DNA from: Tritrichomonas musculus
Lineage: Eukaryota; Parabasalia; Tritrichomonadida; Tritrichomonadidae
NCBI GenBank assembly: GCA_039105265.1
Contig: JAPFFF010000014.1
Location: 1,302,001 to 1,366,000 of the forward strand
Direction of reading: 5' to 3'
Length of the DNA stretch: 64,000 nt
Position 1 is the stretch's first letter; each line of letters opens with the position of its first letter. Both the position numbers and the translations under genes were made by a program. Shown here piece by piece: positions 20,381-31,716 of the stretch. The notes under the pieces were generated by a model. It saw only the letters and a list, made by a program, of their open reading frames with translations. It searched no databases and had not been told where the DNA came from.

Positions 20381-21068
20381 CAGGGATAGGAAATGGGCAT
20401 GGGCAAGTCGTTTTGCCTGAAAAATTTTCAAAGCTCGGGCTTGCTCAAGCTTTTCACTTTTCTCAGCGGGCAAGCCGGGGCAACATGAGATTTTTATACG
20501 TTTAGTGCACGGTCGGTTCTCGGTCCTGAAATTCACGGGCAACAACAAAGATTGACCATATTCTGCTCTAAATTGTTAGAACATTGGTTCGAATTTAATA
20601 ATCATAATTTTTTTTAATGATCCAAAACTTTAAATTAAAGTTATTTAGAACTTAATAAGTGGAATAAAAATCTAAAATATAATTACTTATATCATATAAA
20701 TTACATAAAACATTCATTTTATCAATATTGACTTAGAAATTTTTATTTTATTTCTGTCAATTGTATTATTCAATTTTATTTTTTTAAAATTTTGCTGAAT
20801 TTGAAATATTTGTGGATAACAATATAAAATTTTGATTTTTAAGTAATTTTTAATTTAAATTATAAAATTTAATTTTTAATTTGATTTTTATTTATATCAT
20901 TTTGGGCAAGTGAAGAGCAAAAACGATAGATGCCTTAAATTTTAAAAGTGTCAACAAAATTTAATTTTGTCGGGCACACTCAAGCAATGTAAAATGCCCG
21001 TTGTAAAATTAAATCATGAAAATTTTTCATTGCCCTGTCATGCCCTGGCTGCTCATTTACCATCCCTG
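20381..21068. mobile_element. hAT-like non-autonomous element, 688 bp, 8-bp TSD
   Basis: The element starts CAGGGATAGGAAATGGGCA and its other end, complemented, reads CAGGGATGGTAAATGAGCA (16 of 19 identical). It is flanked by a perfect 8-bp duplication AAGGTGAT at 20373-20380 and 21069-21076. TIRs beginning CAGGG and 8-bp duplications are hallmarks of the hAT superfamily. Subterminal sequence is enriched in GGGCA/TGCCC words, as expected for transposase binding sites. No transposase is encoded, so mobilisation would need an hAT transposase from elsewhere in the genome. Confidence 0.85.
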
Positions 21069-21711
21069 AAGGTGATAAAAATAGATTTTGATTCAAATAT
21101 TATGTGATCAGAATATCTGATTAGGCAAAATTTAAAAAATATAAAACCAACAATAAATTATATTTTGATATATGAAGATTTCATATGAATTGATTATTAT
21201 ATATGTGCGAGTTTCACGATTTTCAAAGTATAAGCGCTACGTTTTAAAAAATTCAATACTAACGTACATAAACGTGCATGATTGTATGTTCAATCATTAG
21301 ATCAAGTGAAGTGAATGATTGATCCAGTATGAAAATACAAAAAAACAATAACAATATTTTCCATATGAAATTGGTAAAGTTACAATTTATATTTTGTAAA
21401 AACGAAAAAAGTGAAATTATTATATTTTTGCAAAATATATAAGTAATTTTCTAAACACTTAACTACTAGATGAAAAATAACCTTTCAATTCTTGATGTAT
21501 CTTTATGAAGATAACATAAAAAGGTAACAAATGTTCATATCTTTTAATGAGTAATTGAATGTACTTGAACAAATCTGAGTTTTAAATATTCTAAATATTG
21601 AAATGAAAGAACTTTTCTGATGTGCAAAACATTATACATGTCTATTGAAACGCTTTTTAGATGGCATCAATTTGATCCTCTAAACCATCCACAACAATGA
21701 TTCAGAATGGC

Positions 21712-21960
21712 TTACCACCAAATTGAATAAAATATTAAAAATTTAGGAATAACAGAGTATAATATTATTTTGTGGTTTTTTTGATATCTATTGCCATTAT
21801 TGTATTTAAGATGGAGACCAAACAGGTTGGTAATTGCAGTATCATCTATGATTGCAATGTCATTTGCACATTCTGATTCAAGGATGTAATTATCAATTAC
21901 AGTAAATGAAGTGAGGATTCCATTGTCTTTGTTACAAATTATACGTTTTCTTGTTCTATT
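21712..21960 (-). pseudogene. Coding relic of unknown origin, about 82 codons
   Basis: The minus strand is open from about 21960 to a TAA at 21712 with a well-mixed amino-acid composition (for example NGILTSFTVIDNYILESEC). Coding-like fragments continue in shifted frames to about 22130. It may be the C-terminal part of the transposase whose N-terminal relic lies at 23845-24111, but no catalytic motif is visible. Confidence 0.35.
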
Positions 21961-23844
21961 TTTTTAAAGAATCAATTAATGAATCTAAATCCTAGCTTGG
22001 TTCGAAATATAATCTCTTAACAAACTTCAGATGAAATGCAAAAGCGATGGCATTGAACAAAATGAATATGAATAAACTACATTACAGGACATCATGCGTG
22101 AGAGAATTTGCATGAATAAACAAGGACCTTTTGGTCAACTTCGCTTATAAAATAAAGAAAAACACGAATTTCCAATTTTTAGCTAAATTAACAGATTTGA
22201 CAGATAGATATAACAGTAAAATCATGATATGGTTCATTTTAAAAAGAAAAAAAGTAATGATCTCTATCTTTAAACTGTTTATTCCGAATTAGCGTATTCA
22301 AACTTTTTGAATGCATGAATGTATTGTCTTTTTGAATAAAAGCTTTTGGGAAACATTCAAATGTTGAATACTTCTCTCAAATATTCTATTGAAATTGAGA
22401 GAAAATTTCATTCAAATAGTGGATACATATCGAAAACGGTTATTCCGAAAAAGTGATTGTTTTTAACATAAATTCAATATGGAATAAATTCTCTTTTTTG
22501 TTTTATTAGGAAATTCGCATTGTCCACACAAAAAGTTGTATTGTATCATTGAAAACGTTTTTTTTTTTGAGGAAGCATTGAAAAAATAATCATTTTCAAT
22601 GAATTCAAAAAGTTATTTTTTTTCAGAGACTCAGAAAAATAGAATGTTTTTCAAAAAGCAAAAATGAAGCTAACAAAATAATTTTTGTTTATAACCACAA
22701 TAAAATAAGCATATAATCTAGAGTAAAACCCCCTACCAAATGGAAAACCCTTCTACCAAATCCCTATATAAAAGAGTTAGAATCATAATATTATATTCAC
22801 ACATAGATGAAATATTCATTTGATAAAATGATTATTATTATTTAAAAAATATTTATTTTATATTTGGATATTAGTATTTAGAAATGCAATCTATTCAATT
22901 TTATATGGTAAAATTGAATATAAAATGGTATGTGGGTTTTCGACTAATGTACTTTTTGCCACCTTTAAAGCCCAAAAATAGGTGAATAAAAATGGTAAGG
23001 GGTTTTTCAGTAGACTATATCTTAAAATAATTTAAGGGAAAACAGAGATCCAATAAGTAAATAAGAATATAACAAATTATGATGATAAAGATAGTGATTT
23101 TGTTAATTCTTGAGCCCTTTAATATTTTGATTTATATTTTAAAGGTGAGCAAAAAAAAAAAAAACTTTCTGTTATGTTAATATACATGTTATAAAAAGCA
23201 TAAAACGAATATAAACTATATATCAATTTTTTTGTTTTAACCGAGTTCATCTCCATTTAAAAAATTACTTTTTCAATGATTTATACAACTTTTTCTATAC
23301 TTTTAAAGATTCGACTTGAGCTCAGCCAATATCAAAAATAGAAATGATTTTTTAAAAGCAAACAAATTGGTACAATAGTGTAACATAAAGCTCTTTAAAA
23401 ATTTTCAGACTTGGAATGATATGAAATTTGTGAAATTAGTATTAAATGTATTTAGATATGCCGTGAAGGAATCTTTGATAAGAGTAAAATGGTGAGTATT
23501 ACCGTGAAGGAAAAGCTGGCCAATATTGCAAGAATATGGTTTCGACCCAGAAACTGAAAGATTTGATCCCGGACATTACGGTAAAAATTTTGATAAACGG
23601 TTGAAAAAATTTACAGATGAAAAAAGAATTACCAATACCAATATAGCATAAAGATAATGCTGAACCAAGTTTTTATCTGTAAAGATATTGATGTCAGGGT
23701 GCCATATTTGTTGACCCCAGAGAGCTTCATATCTGCATCTTATTTTGACAGCTTTCTTATATTGATGGAGAGTGAATTTCAAAAATGTTTGATGAACATC
23801 ATTCGATGTTATTAAAGGATACTTATTTCGGACTGTGTGATATG
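21961..23844. other. Intergenic desert with small inverted repeats
   Basis: An imperfect inverted pair GTATTCAAACTTTTTGAATG / CATTCAAATGTTGAATAC lies at 22305-22392. A second weak pair (AAAACCCCCTACCAAAT near 22722 and its inverted partner near 23000) could bound a 300-bp element. A plus-strand coding-like scrap at about 23540-23652 (ETERFDPGHYGKNFDKRLK) ends in a stop. The minus-strand ORF at 23576-23782 overlaps it and looks like chance. Confidence 0.35.
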
Positions 23845-24111
23845 TTATGGTTTCCCCCTGTTCAATTCTTTTTGGAAATTGATAATTATTTGTTCAATTT
23901 CATTTGTGATGATACTGTTAGACCTTCCAACTCTAGCTTGATATGAAATTGAATACTTATTTAAGTTTGATCGTAAAGTGCTGTCTGATATTGAAAAAAT
24001 AAACGTTCCATTTGAAGTATCAATACTTTCCGTACATTTTTCATCATCACTCCTTAATTAAATAACTTTGGCTGCAAAATTTTTGAATGTTTCATTATTT
24101 TCAACTTTGTA
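23845..24111 (-). pseudogene. Relic of a transposase N-terminal DNA-binding domain
   Basis: The minus strand reads as a helix-turn-helix region of the type found before DDE_1 (pogo/Tc5-like) domains: LRSNLNKYSISYQARVGRSN, then NEIEQIIINFQKELNRGKP before a stop at 23845, with a shifted continuation. One in-frame stop lies near 24060. No catalytic domain is preserved nearby. Assignment to pogo-like transposases is a weak resemblance only. Confidence 0.4.
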
Positions 24112-24696
24112 AATGGTACTAGTCTCTTTATGGCTAATTATTTAAATAATTCTAAATTTTTTAATATTTATTTCAAATTGAGAGTTTAAAAAGCCAATAT
24201 TTGAGAATTTCTTGATTCATGAAATAGGCCAAATATATTTTCAATAAATCTATATAATTTCAAATATATTTGAATTAAAAAAAATAATATTGAATTAAAA
24301 ATTGAGAAGTTTATGAATTTAACGTATAGATAATAAAGAATCTGATTCCTAGCTGAATTCTTGAAAGTGTTTTTCGATCTTTGCTGATTTTTTGGTAATT
24401 ACCTAATGAAGCATCAAATAAACTTATGAGGTCATTTATATCTTCATATTAAACCGATAATATTTTTTTTTTTTTAGTCAAAAAAGAGTTAATCTGATGA
24501 AGATCTCATTAAATCAGTAAATCTTTTGAAAGCCAAATTTATTTTTCTGACAAACTCAATTCAATATTTTTTTGTATGTTGAGAGTATTGTATATTAAAG
24601 AGATGTGAGGGTGTTTTTTTGATATTGAACTTTTTAAATGTAAAATATTGGCCAAATTGATTTCGATATGGTAATATATTTAACTTAAGGATATCT
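24112..24696. other. AT-rich intergenic DNA, nothing recognised
   Basis: No ORF of interest and no clear repeat. Confidence 0.5.
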
Positions 24697-24839
24697 CACT
24701 TTTTGAGATCTGAAAAAAATAATTTTATTGAAATATTTTTTTTTTCAGAGCTATCGTGCTACTGAGATTTTGGTTTCAGTTTATTTTTTTTAATTATTAA
24801 TGCATAATCATTCATTTTACCTGGAAAATCAAAAAGTGA
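24697..24839. repeat. Palindromic element bounded by TCACTTTTTGA
   Basis: TCACTTTTTGA at 24697-24707 is perfectly inverted at 24829-24839. Inside, a second inverted pair (ATCTGAAAAAAATA and TATTTTTTTTTTCAGAGC-like) allows a long hairpin. The same bounding word occurs in the hairpins at 26974-27069. Confidence 0.6.
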
Positions 24840-25624
24840 GTAGCTACATATGTATGGGTACTGGATTCTCTTCCGTCATTTATTTATATATTCATATATT
24901 ATATTAATTAAGAGTTAATTAGATTATTTTATAAATACCAGAATATTTTAATGGGCAATAAGTGATATATCAACGATTTTATTTTTAAATGTGAAATGAT
25001 CGTTTTTTTATTTTTTGAATAAGATCATTGAAATATTTGAATATAAAAAATTTAATTATTAAATATTTTTATCTTTTAGAACTATTTATATTTTTAAATT
25101 ATTTAACATAAATAAAAATATATAAATATATTATATTAGAAAAATTATAAATGTTAAGAATTATGTTTATTTTTTGGAGCTAAAAAAACAATTCAATATC
25201 TTTTGGTCAAGTGTAACAATTTTTTCGTCGAGCGCAAATAAAAGAATTCGTTTGTTGGTTCTAAAAATATAGAATTTTTCAATATTTGACCAGAATTTCA
25301 TAATTTTTGGATTAAAAAAAAAATAATTTTTTCAATCTTTGAAAAAAATAGTAGATTTCTAGGATAATTATTTGAAAAAGAAATAATTATATTTAAGACA
25401 TCTTTTAAATCTTGCGAATTTTCATCAATTTTGTAATCATTAAAAATGCGAATTAAATTTTCTAATTTTCTTCAAGATCATCTGAATTTTTCAAGAATTC
25501 CATTAAAGAAGATTCGACAAGTTCTCGAGAATGTATATATATTATGATATCTGAGTTTTCTTTCAAGAATTCACTCATTTTTATTTTATAAAGTAATAAA
25601 AAATGACAAAATAGCTTGTATGCA

Positions 25625-25748
25625 TTTTTTTAAAAAAACTGCTGATTAAAAGTTCATTCCCAATATAAATATAAATATAATGTAATTTATCACTATTATA
25701 TATTTATTTATTTAATATAAATTCGGAGCTCTATAACAAGATATTAAA
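25625..25748. repeat. Direct repeat, copy 1 of 2 (about 122 bp)
   Basis: Matches 25831-25953 almost perfectly, including CATTCCCAATATAAATATAA and ATTCGGAGCTCTATAACAAG. The copies are separated by about 82 bp of unrelated sequence. Confidence 0.9.
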
Positions 25749-25830
25749 GATTCTTATTTATCGTTTTTTCATTTTCAAATATTTTGAATTGCTAAAAATT
25801 TATGATAAAAAAAAGAAACTTCTCAGAACT

Positions 25831-25953
25831 TTTTTTAAAAAACTGCTGATTAAAAGTTCATTCCCAATATAAATATAAGTATAATATAATTTATCACTAT
25901 TATATATTTATTTATTTAATATAAATTCGGAGCTCTATAACAAGATATTAAAT
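25831..25953. repeat. Direct repeat, copy 2 of 2 (about 122 bp)
   Basis: Second copy of the 25625-25748 block, with two or three substitutions. Confidence 0.9.
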
Positions 25954-26040
25954 GATTTTAAATTTCTTTCAATATTTATATAACTATTGAAAAATTATAA
26001 ATCTTAATTTGGTCAACTTTTATTAATTAAATGCTTTTTT

Positions 26041-26635
26041 ATATTATTATATTACGCCTTCATTTTTCGCCCAAAAAATTAAAAACAAGGGCGATTTATT
26101 TTTATGAATTGAGTACGTTTATTTTTTTTTTTTTTATTTTTTTTTTAATATATATATATATTAAATTAGGTAATTGTAAAGCTATGTTATTAATAATGCT
26201 TTTTTGGCAGATTTAATATTTTTTGTCACATTCAAAAATTGAGGAATTTTATATTGCCCGGAGAAAACCTTTCAATTCATTTTACATCGCCCGGCGGTTC
26301 CTTTCAAATGATCATATAAACCTTTGAATTTCCTATTTTGGTCACTTTTCCGCCCAAAATGCCACTTTTTTTCGCCCCAAGAATTTGAAAACTTTACAAC
26401 CAAATTTCATAAATTTTCAAATTCTATGAGTATGTTCAAATTTCATTATTCTATGAGTATTCTCAATTGCAATTTTTTTGAATAAATTCATTGAATTAGT
26501 ATTTTTTATTAAATGTTAAAAGCATTTATTTTTAAAAGTTTAAATATATTTTCATGATTAATTTTCTGAGAATAACCGCTGCCCATTGATATTTAACAAG
26601 TAAAGGCGATTAATGAAGGCGTATATTATATATAT
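26041..26635. repeat. Nested inverted repeat, about 590 bp
   Basis: ACGCCTTCATTTTTCGCC near 26054-26071 is inverted at 26605-26622 (ACGCCTTCATTAATCGCC when complemented, 16 of 18). Both arms continue outward into TA-rich sequence. The interior is richer in CGCCC words than its surroundings. It may be a small non-autonomous element; no TSD is clear. Confidence 0.4.
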
Positions 26636-26844
26636 AAAAATAAAATAAAAAAAATTATTTCATAAATAAAAATTTTAAATAATTTAACGAATTTTGATCG
26701 TCTACCCACACATATGTAGCTACTCATGTTTTTTTTCACTAAAGTGCAAAAAAGTTCTCGCCGATTTTTTCTGAAGTACGATACAGGGTCAATATTGACC
26801 TTAACCGTTGGGGTCAAAAGAGATTGGGGGCAAAAAATATCTCC

Positions 26845-26873
<29 letters not shown>

Positions 26874-26878
<5 letters not shown>

Positions 26879-28271
26879 CGTTAGCCTTATGATTTTTTAA
26901 ATAAAATAAAGTACATAATTGATTATGAATATTATATATCAGTATCAAACTATTTGAAAATCTCTTGAATGGTCACTTTTTGAGGGAGAAAAACTCAAAA
27001 AGTGAAAGCAATTCAGAGATTTACAAATTCCGTTCCGCACTTTTTGAGAGCCGAGCTCTCAAAAAGTGCTACGTGGAATTTGTAAAGTTCATACGTCGAT
27101 ATTCAAATTTTTCATATTTTGAAGAATATGATTGAAGTTGAAACAATATTGATTTTTTATTCATTTCATCATATTCTAAATATAATTATTGATATAATTT
27201 CTAATTAATATATATATAATATTATAATATAAATGAGATAAATTTATTATAACAAAAAAATTAGAGAAAACATAAATATCTATCTATACTATTAATTTTA
27301 TGGGGATAATTATTTTATATTAGAATTAAATTATATGGTATGATATTATAATATGATTATTTATAAATCAGCTCGACGGGCGTAGTTTTATTTTTATTTT
27401 CACAAAAAGTTATAAAAGAATTGAGTAGAAATGTTCGTTAGGATTAAATCCCCTCAAAATTCTGTACAAATTCGTTTATATAATATTTTATTAATATTTC
27501 TAAAATATCAGTAAATTAAAAATAAATAAAAAGTAATATATAATTTTTGGACGAAATTTATTTTAAAAAATATTTTTTTTTATCTTGAAATAGCAAACAG
27601 AGGACAGATCTTATCTTCAATAATTTTATAAATCTACTTTCACACTTTATACGCTTAATACTTTCATTAAATTAAATAATAATATAATAATAACAGACCA
27701 TTATAATAAATAAGACTAAAATAAATAATTATTAAGAATTTCAGATTATATCTTTATAAACCATGCATTATTCATTAGAGAAATAATTATTAAACCAATT
27801 AAATATCAGTTATTTGTCAAATGACAACAATAAAACATATTTTTGAGAATCTTTGTTTCATAATCGTAATTTTTAACCAAGGAAATAGTTTAATTTATGA
27901 ATTATCAAATAATATCATTGATATTAGTAATATTATATCATTTTATGCTATATTCTTTGTTTGTATAATTTTCGAATATTGAAATCCTTTAATTGTTCAA
28001 CGATTACAAAAGTTAAAAATGTGAATATATAAATTATTTTATTTAAACAAATATAAAAATTACCTTAAAAAACAAATTATTTGGTGCTCTTTTTTTAGAA
28101 ATAAAAATTTGAATTGTTTATTTTCTCATATTCAATTTTAAAATCAATATAATATTACTCGTAGCGAACCAAATTAAACAATTATACATTAATTATACAT
28201 TATTTTACCTGTATAAATAAATTTCTAAATTTGAAATAAATTGGTTAACCAAAGGTAGTTTTCGCACCTCT
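26874..28271. repeat. Second copy of the 7472-8848 element, 5'-truncated
   Basis: Homology with copy 1 starts at AATTCGTTAGCCTTATGATT directly after a run of about 30 A residues and ends at the same GCACCTCT terminus (28271). The left TIR is missing and replaced by the A run. This copy carries an extra 127 bp at 26960-27086 and lacks the 37-bp duplication of copy 1. It abuts the next element at 28272 without a gap. Confidence 0.85.
26960..27086. repeat. Inserted double-hairpin sequence with CACTTTTTGAG cores
   Basis: Absent from the otherwise matching position in copy 1 (about 7618). Hairpin 1 pairs CACTTTTTGAG (26974-26984) with CTCAAAAAGTG (26994-27004). Hairpin 2 has a perfect 15-bp stem GCACTTTTTGAGAGC (27037-27051 with 27055-27069, 3-base loop) inside a perfect 11-bp outer stem TTACAAATTCC (27021-27031 with 27075-27085). 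Confidence 0.9.
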
Positions 28272-29426
28272 GGATGCAACGATAAAAAAGTGACACAATA
28301 TTTACGTCCTAATAAAAATTATTAAAAACAGGAAATATAAATTAAGAGAACTTTAATAAATCGAATGATACCTCTTTGATAAGAAAATGTCTATCAGAAG
28401 TCGAGATATCACTTACAAAATTTGTGAAGGTCTGTTTGATTTATTATATTTGTTTTTTCAAATAAAAACATTTTTAAATATGCTGTTTATCATATAAAAT
28501 ATATCATAAATATAAACGCTATCTTCTTAATGGATATAAACTGTCAGAAGTCGAGATATCGCATGCAAAATTTGTGAAGGTCTGTTTGATTTTATGAAAT
28601 TTTCATCTTGTAAGTTTTAAAATAAAACTTAATGCTTATTCTTTTGCTAAAAAATCCTATATTTCAAATATTATTATAATATTCAATATGGTTAGAATTT
28701 TAATCTTATTGAAACCATCGTTTATGCTTATCAATTTTGAATAAAATATTATAGATATTGAAAAGATATTGATAGTTTATTATTGAAAATTTTTTTCTAC
28801 ACAAATACATTTATATTTGAATATTTAAGACGAATATGATTATTTTACCCAATATTAATAAAATATATCTAACTTATTCAAAAAATTTAATTAATATATT
28901 GACATAATTTTCAAAACTGTTTCGAAAAAATCCTTTTTTTATAAACATGTTTTTTATATATTCAAAATGATTTAAATAAAAGTATTTGCACATCTTAATA
29001 TTTTACTAATATAACCAAAATAAAAATGCCATTTTATTGCATATTTCATATTAATATTATTTTATTATTATCAATAAACCTAATCTATAACATTCTTCAA
29101 AATTTTATATCAAATTATCTATACATCAAGATGAAATATAAATTACTCTATTTATTGCGTTTGTAAAATCATAATTAGCATTTTGGAATATATTAATGTC
29201 ATTACGGTAGTATAAAATTAATCAAAAAGAATTTTACAAAATGATCTAACAGAGTCTCAGAAAAAATGAAAGTGATATCTCGACTTCTGACAGATATTTT
29301 CCAAAACCAGCCCATAATTCATTTTTATTTATAAGTCCATATTTAATTTATCATATTTTTTAAAAAATAGCATAGTAACAAAAAAAAAATGAATTAATTT
29401 TCAGAAAATTTCCTATCGTTGCATCC
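28272..29426. mobile_element. Fold-back type element, 1155 bp, TIR GGATGCAACGATA
   Basis: GGATGCAACGATA (28272-28284) is perfectly inverted at 29414-29426. A subterminal 25-bp block with core CAGAAGTCGAGATATCACTT (28390-28414) is inverted at 29270-29294 with one mismatch, and a direct variant of it followed by GTGAAGGTCTGTTTGAT occurs again at 28541-28590. No target duplication is evident and no protein is encoded. Confidence 0.7.
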
Positions 29427-29580
29427 CATATTTTGGGTGCAATAATCACTCAAAAATATCTGAACACAGAACACAAAATCGTGTTTCGTTGTGTTTGCTC
29501 TGTGTTCAAGGTATTTTTGTAATCACCGTCCTTTGGCCATCTTGATACAACACTGAACACAGAAAAATATTAATATCACA

Positions 29581-29816
29581 TTAAGGTACAAATCTAGTAC
29601 GTTTAGAAACCGCAAAATTTTTTGACACTTTATTAAACTAAACGACATGTTATATAAAAAAAAATATTTTTATCATAAAAATTTTATAAAAAAAAATAAA
29701 GTTCAGAATTTCAAATCTGACACTCATTCAAAATAAAACTTTTTCAATAGGGTAAGGGGTCTCAAATATATAACGTTCTTTCTCTCAATTTATAACGTAC
29801 TAGATTTGTACCTTAA
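29581..29816. mobile_element. MITE-like element, 236 bp, 23-bp perfect TIRs at TTAA
   Basis: TTAAGGTACAAATCTAGTAC and three further bases (29581-29603) are perfectly inverted at 29794-29816. The outer TTAA or TA could be the duplicated target, as in piggyBac-like or Tc1/mariner MITEs. The interior is non-coding. Confidence 0.7.
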
Positions 29817-29924
29817 ATTATTTGATCTCAAATTATAATAAAAAAACTTTTGTTCTTTTAAAAAAATTATTCGATTAATCTAATAAAAATCAAATATAAA
29901 TAATATTTAAATGGTTTTTTTCAA

Positions 29925-31227
29925 AGGTGTGGAAACTTTTTTCTCTCTTACACTTTCATTTATAACTTTTATATTATATATAATTTCTCATAAAAATCAT
30001 GAACATAAAAAATAATATAATATTTGCTGAAAAAAAACCAAGATATAATCACATATTTAAATTGAAATGTTTATGTTATTTATTTTTCATATAACATATC
30101 AATACCATGATTTTATCATCATTCAAAAAAAGCTGTAAATGAATAATTTTTATATTTTATTTAGCTTTTCTGTGTATAATATTGAAATATTTGATGCAAT
30201 ATCTAAAATATTTGAAGTTTGGGATATATCTTTTGGGAATTATTTAATATTGATCATGAGGTGTCTTTAAAGAATACCTTTTTTTTGCAATTTATGGAAC
30301 TTTTAAGAATATTATATAGAGATTACAATGTATCTTATGCTTTAAAGTTTGGAGTTCTAGAGATATTTAATCTCAGATCTTCCTTAATTGATCTGATCAT
30401 TCAAAAAATTAGTAAATATACGTAAAACATTTTTTTATATATCCCTACTTTATCTGATGTTAGTTTATAGTTTCCATTAAAATGATTATATGTGAATTTA
30501 TCTAAGTATTTTTTTTATTTTTTGCTATTTAATTATTTTCGAACATATTCTATATTTTTTTCACATAATTGCAATTTCATTTAATTTTAAATCATATATT
30601 TATATTTTGTTCTTTTTTAAAAATAAACTTTTTGAATGTCTTAAGTCTTATACGTTATTTTTTCAATCAACTTTTTGAAGGTCTGAAGTATTATACGTTA
30701 TTTTGGATCAACTTTTTGAAGGTCTGAAGTATTATACGTTAATTTAGTTGGTAAACTTTTTGAATAATTTTGAGAGGAATTTCATATCTCTTTATCTAGC
30801 CAGACAATTGATATTTTAAGTGATGCTAATCGAAAATATAGACCATTATGAAATATATATTTTGATTTTTTATAATTCTGTAAGAGAATTTCAAAGAAAT
30901 TTGAAATTTTTTTAAATTTTGCACATATTTTTTTATTATCTAACTTTATAGCGGTCCATTCTTTGTAATTTTAACTTAAAATATAGGACAATACATTTCA
31001 TACCTTTTGAGCTTATAGTGTCCCGTAAATATTACTGCATATTTAGAAAATTAGTAATTTTGATCATTTTTGATATCTCCATACCAGTAAATTTAATCTG
31101 GCCCAAATCATGTCTATCATAATTAATTCATATACAAATCATGTTAGAATGAATTTTATCCGAATATATGAAATATTCACGATTTTTTCTCTCAAAAAAA
31201 ATTCAATACTTCAGAGTTTCCACACCT
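29925..31227. mobile_element. Possible 1.3 kb element, TIR AGGTGTGGAAACT
   Basis: AGGTGTGGAAACT (29925-29937) is perfectly inverted at 31215-31227. Flanks are T-rich, so a target duplication cannot be judged. A 68-codon ORF at 30219-30425 with some helical-repeat flavour (FMELLRILYRDYNVSYALK) may be a captured or older gene scrap. The tandem repeat at 30626-30764 lies inside. Confidence 0.45.
30626..30764. repeat. Tandem repeat, 41-44 bp period, AACTTTTTGAA at each start
   Basis: AACTTTTTGAA occurs at 30626, 30669, 30710 and 30754. The first three are followed by GTCTGAAGTATTATACGTTA or a close variant (GTCTTAAGTCTTATACGTTA in the first). Confidence 0.9.
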
Positions 31228-31716
31228 TTTTTTTTTCTTTGGTAATTTATCACATAAAAAAAAATCCTTTATATTTTTTTTTTTGAACAACTTTTTTTTC
31301 ATGTTTTGTGTTTATTACTAAATAATAAATAACTTTTGTGTTTGCTTCATATAAATTTTTAATTTTGATTTATTATTTTATTTTCCTGTTTATATCAAAT
31401 ATTATTAATAAAATCATCCAAATAAATGTATTTTATCTCAATGCAAAAATCATATTGAAAAAAAAAATTATTATGATTTTTTCTATATATAATTAGCCTT
31501 AGTACCCGTTTATTTCAATTAAACTTGGTTCCTCAAATATTTTTAAATTTGTTTTAAAAATATTACAAAATTTAACAAATAATAAATTTTCAAAATGCTT
31601 TTATATGTAAATATATTTAATAAAAATTGTAAAAATACATTTTAATTTATATTTTATAAGCTTAAAAAAGAAATATACGTAAAATACATTTTAATTCATA
31701 TTGCTTTTACTTATAT

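Larger units (their letters stand above)
24837..26726. mobile_element. Possible DNA element, 1.9 kb, 24-bp TIRs
   Basis: TGAGTAGCTACATATGTATG (24837-24856, continuing to 24860) is inverted at 26703-26726 with one mismatch in 24. No convincing TSD is visible. The interior is non-coding and itself contains a 122-bp direct duplication and a second inverted pair (26041-26635), so several insertions may be nested. Confidence 0.5.

Noticed and set aside
19906..20548. Two minus-strand ORFs of 71 and 85 codons in GC-richer blocks
   Set aside because: They coincide with subterminal hAT-like sequence and lack protein-like pattern; composition explains the open frames.
20586..20596. GGTTCGAATTT resembling a tRNA B box
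   Set aside because: No A box, no acceptor stem and no anticodon arm could be built upstream; it lies inside the hAT-like element.
22717..23016. 300-bp segment with CCCC-containing inverted ends
   Set aside because: Only about 15 of 17 positions match and no target duplication is visible, so it was noted within the intergenic entry and not called an element.
26626..26847. 73-codon minus-strand ORF
   Set aside because: It crosses an inverted-repeat end and finishes in a low-complexity hydrophobic run; no support.
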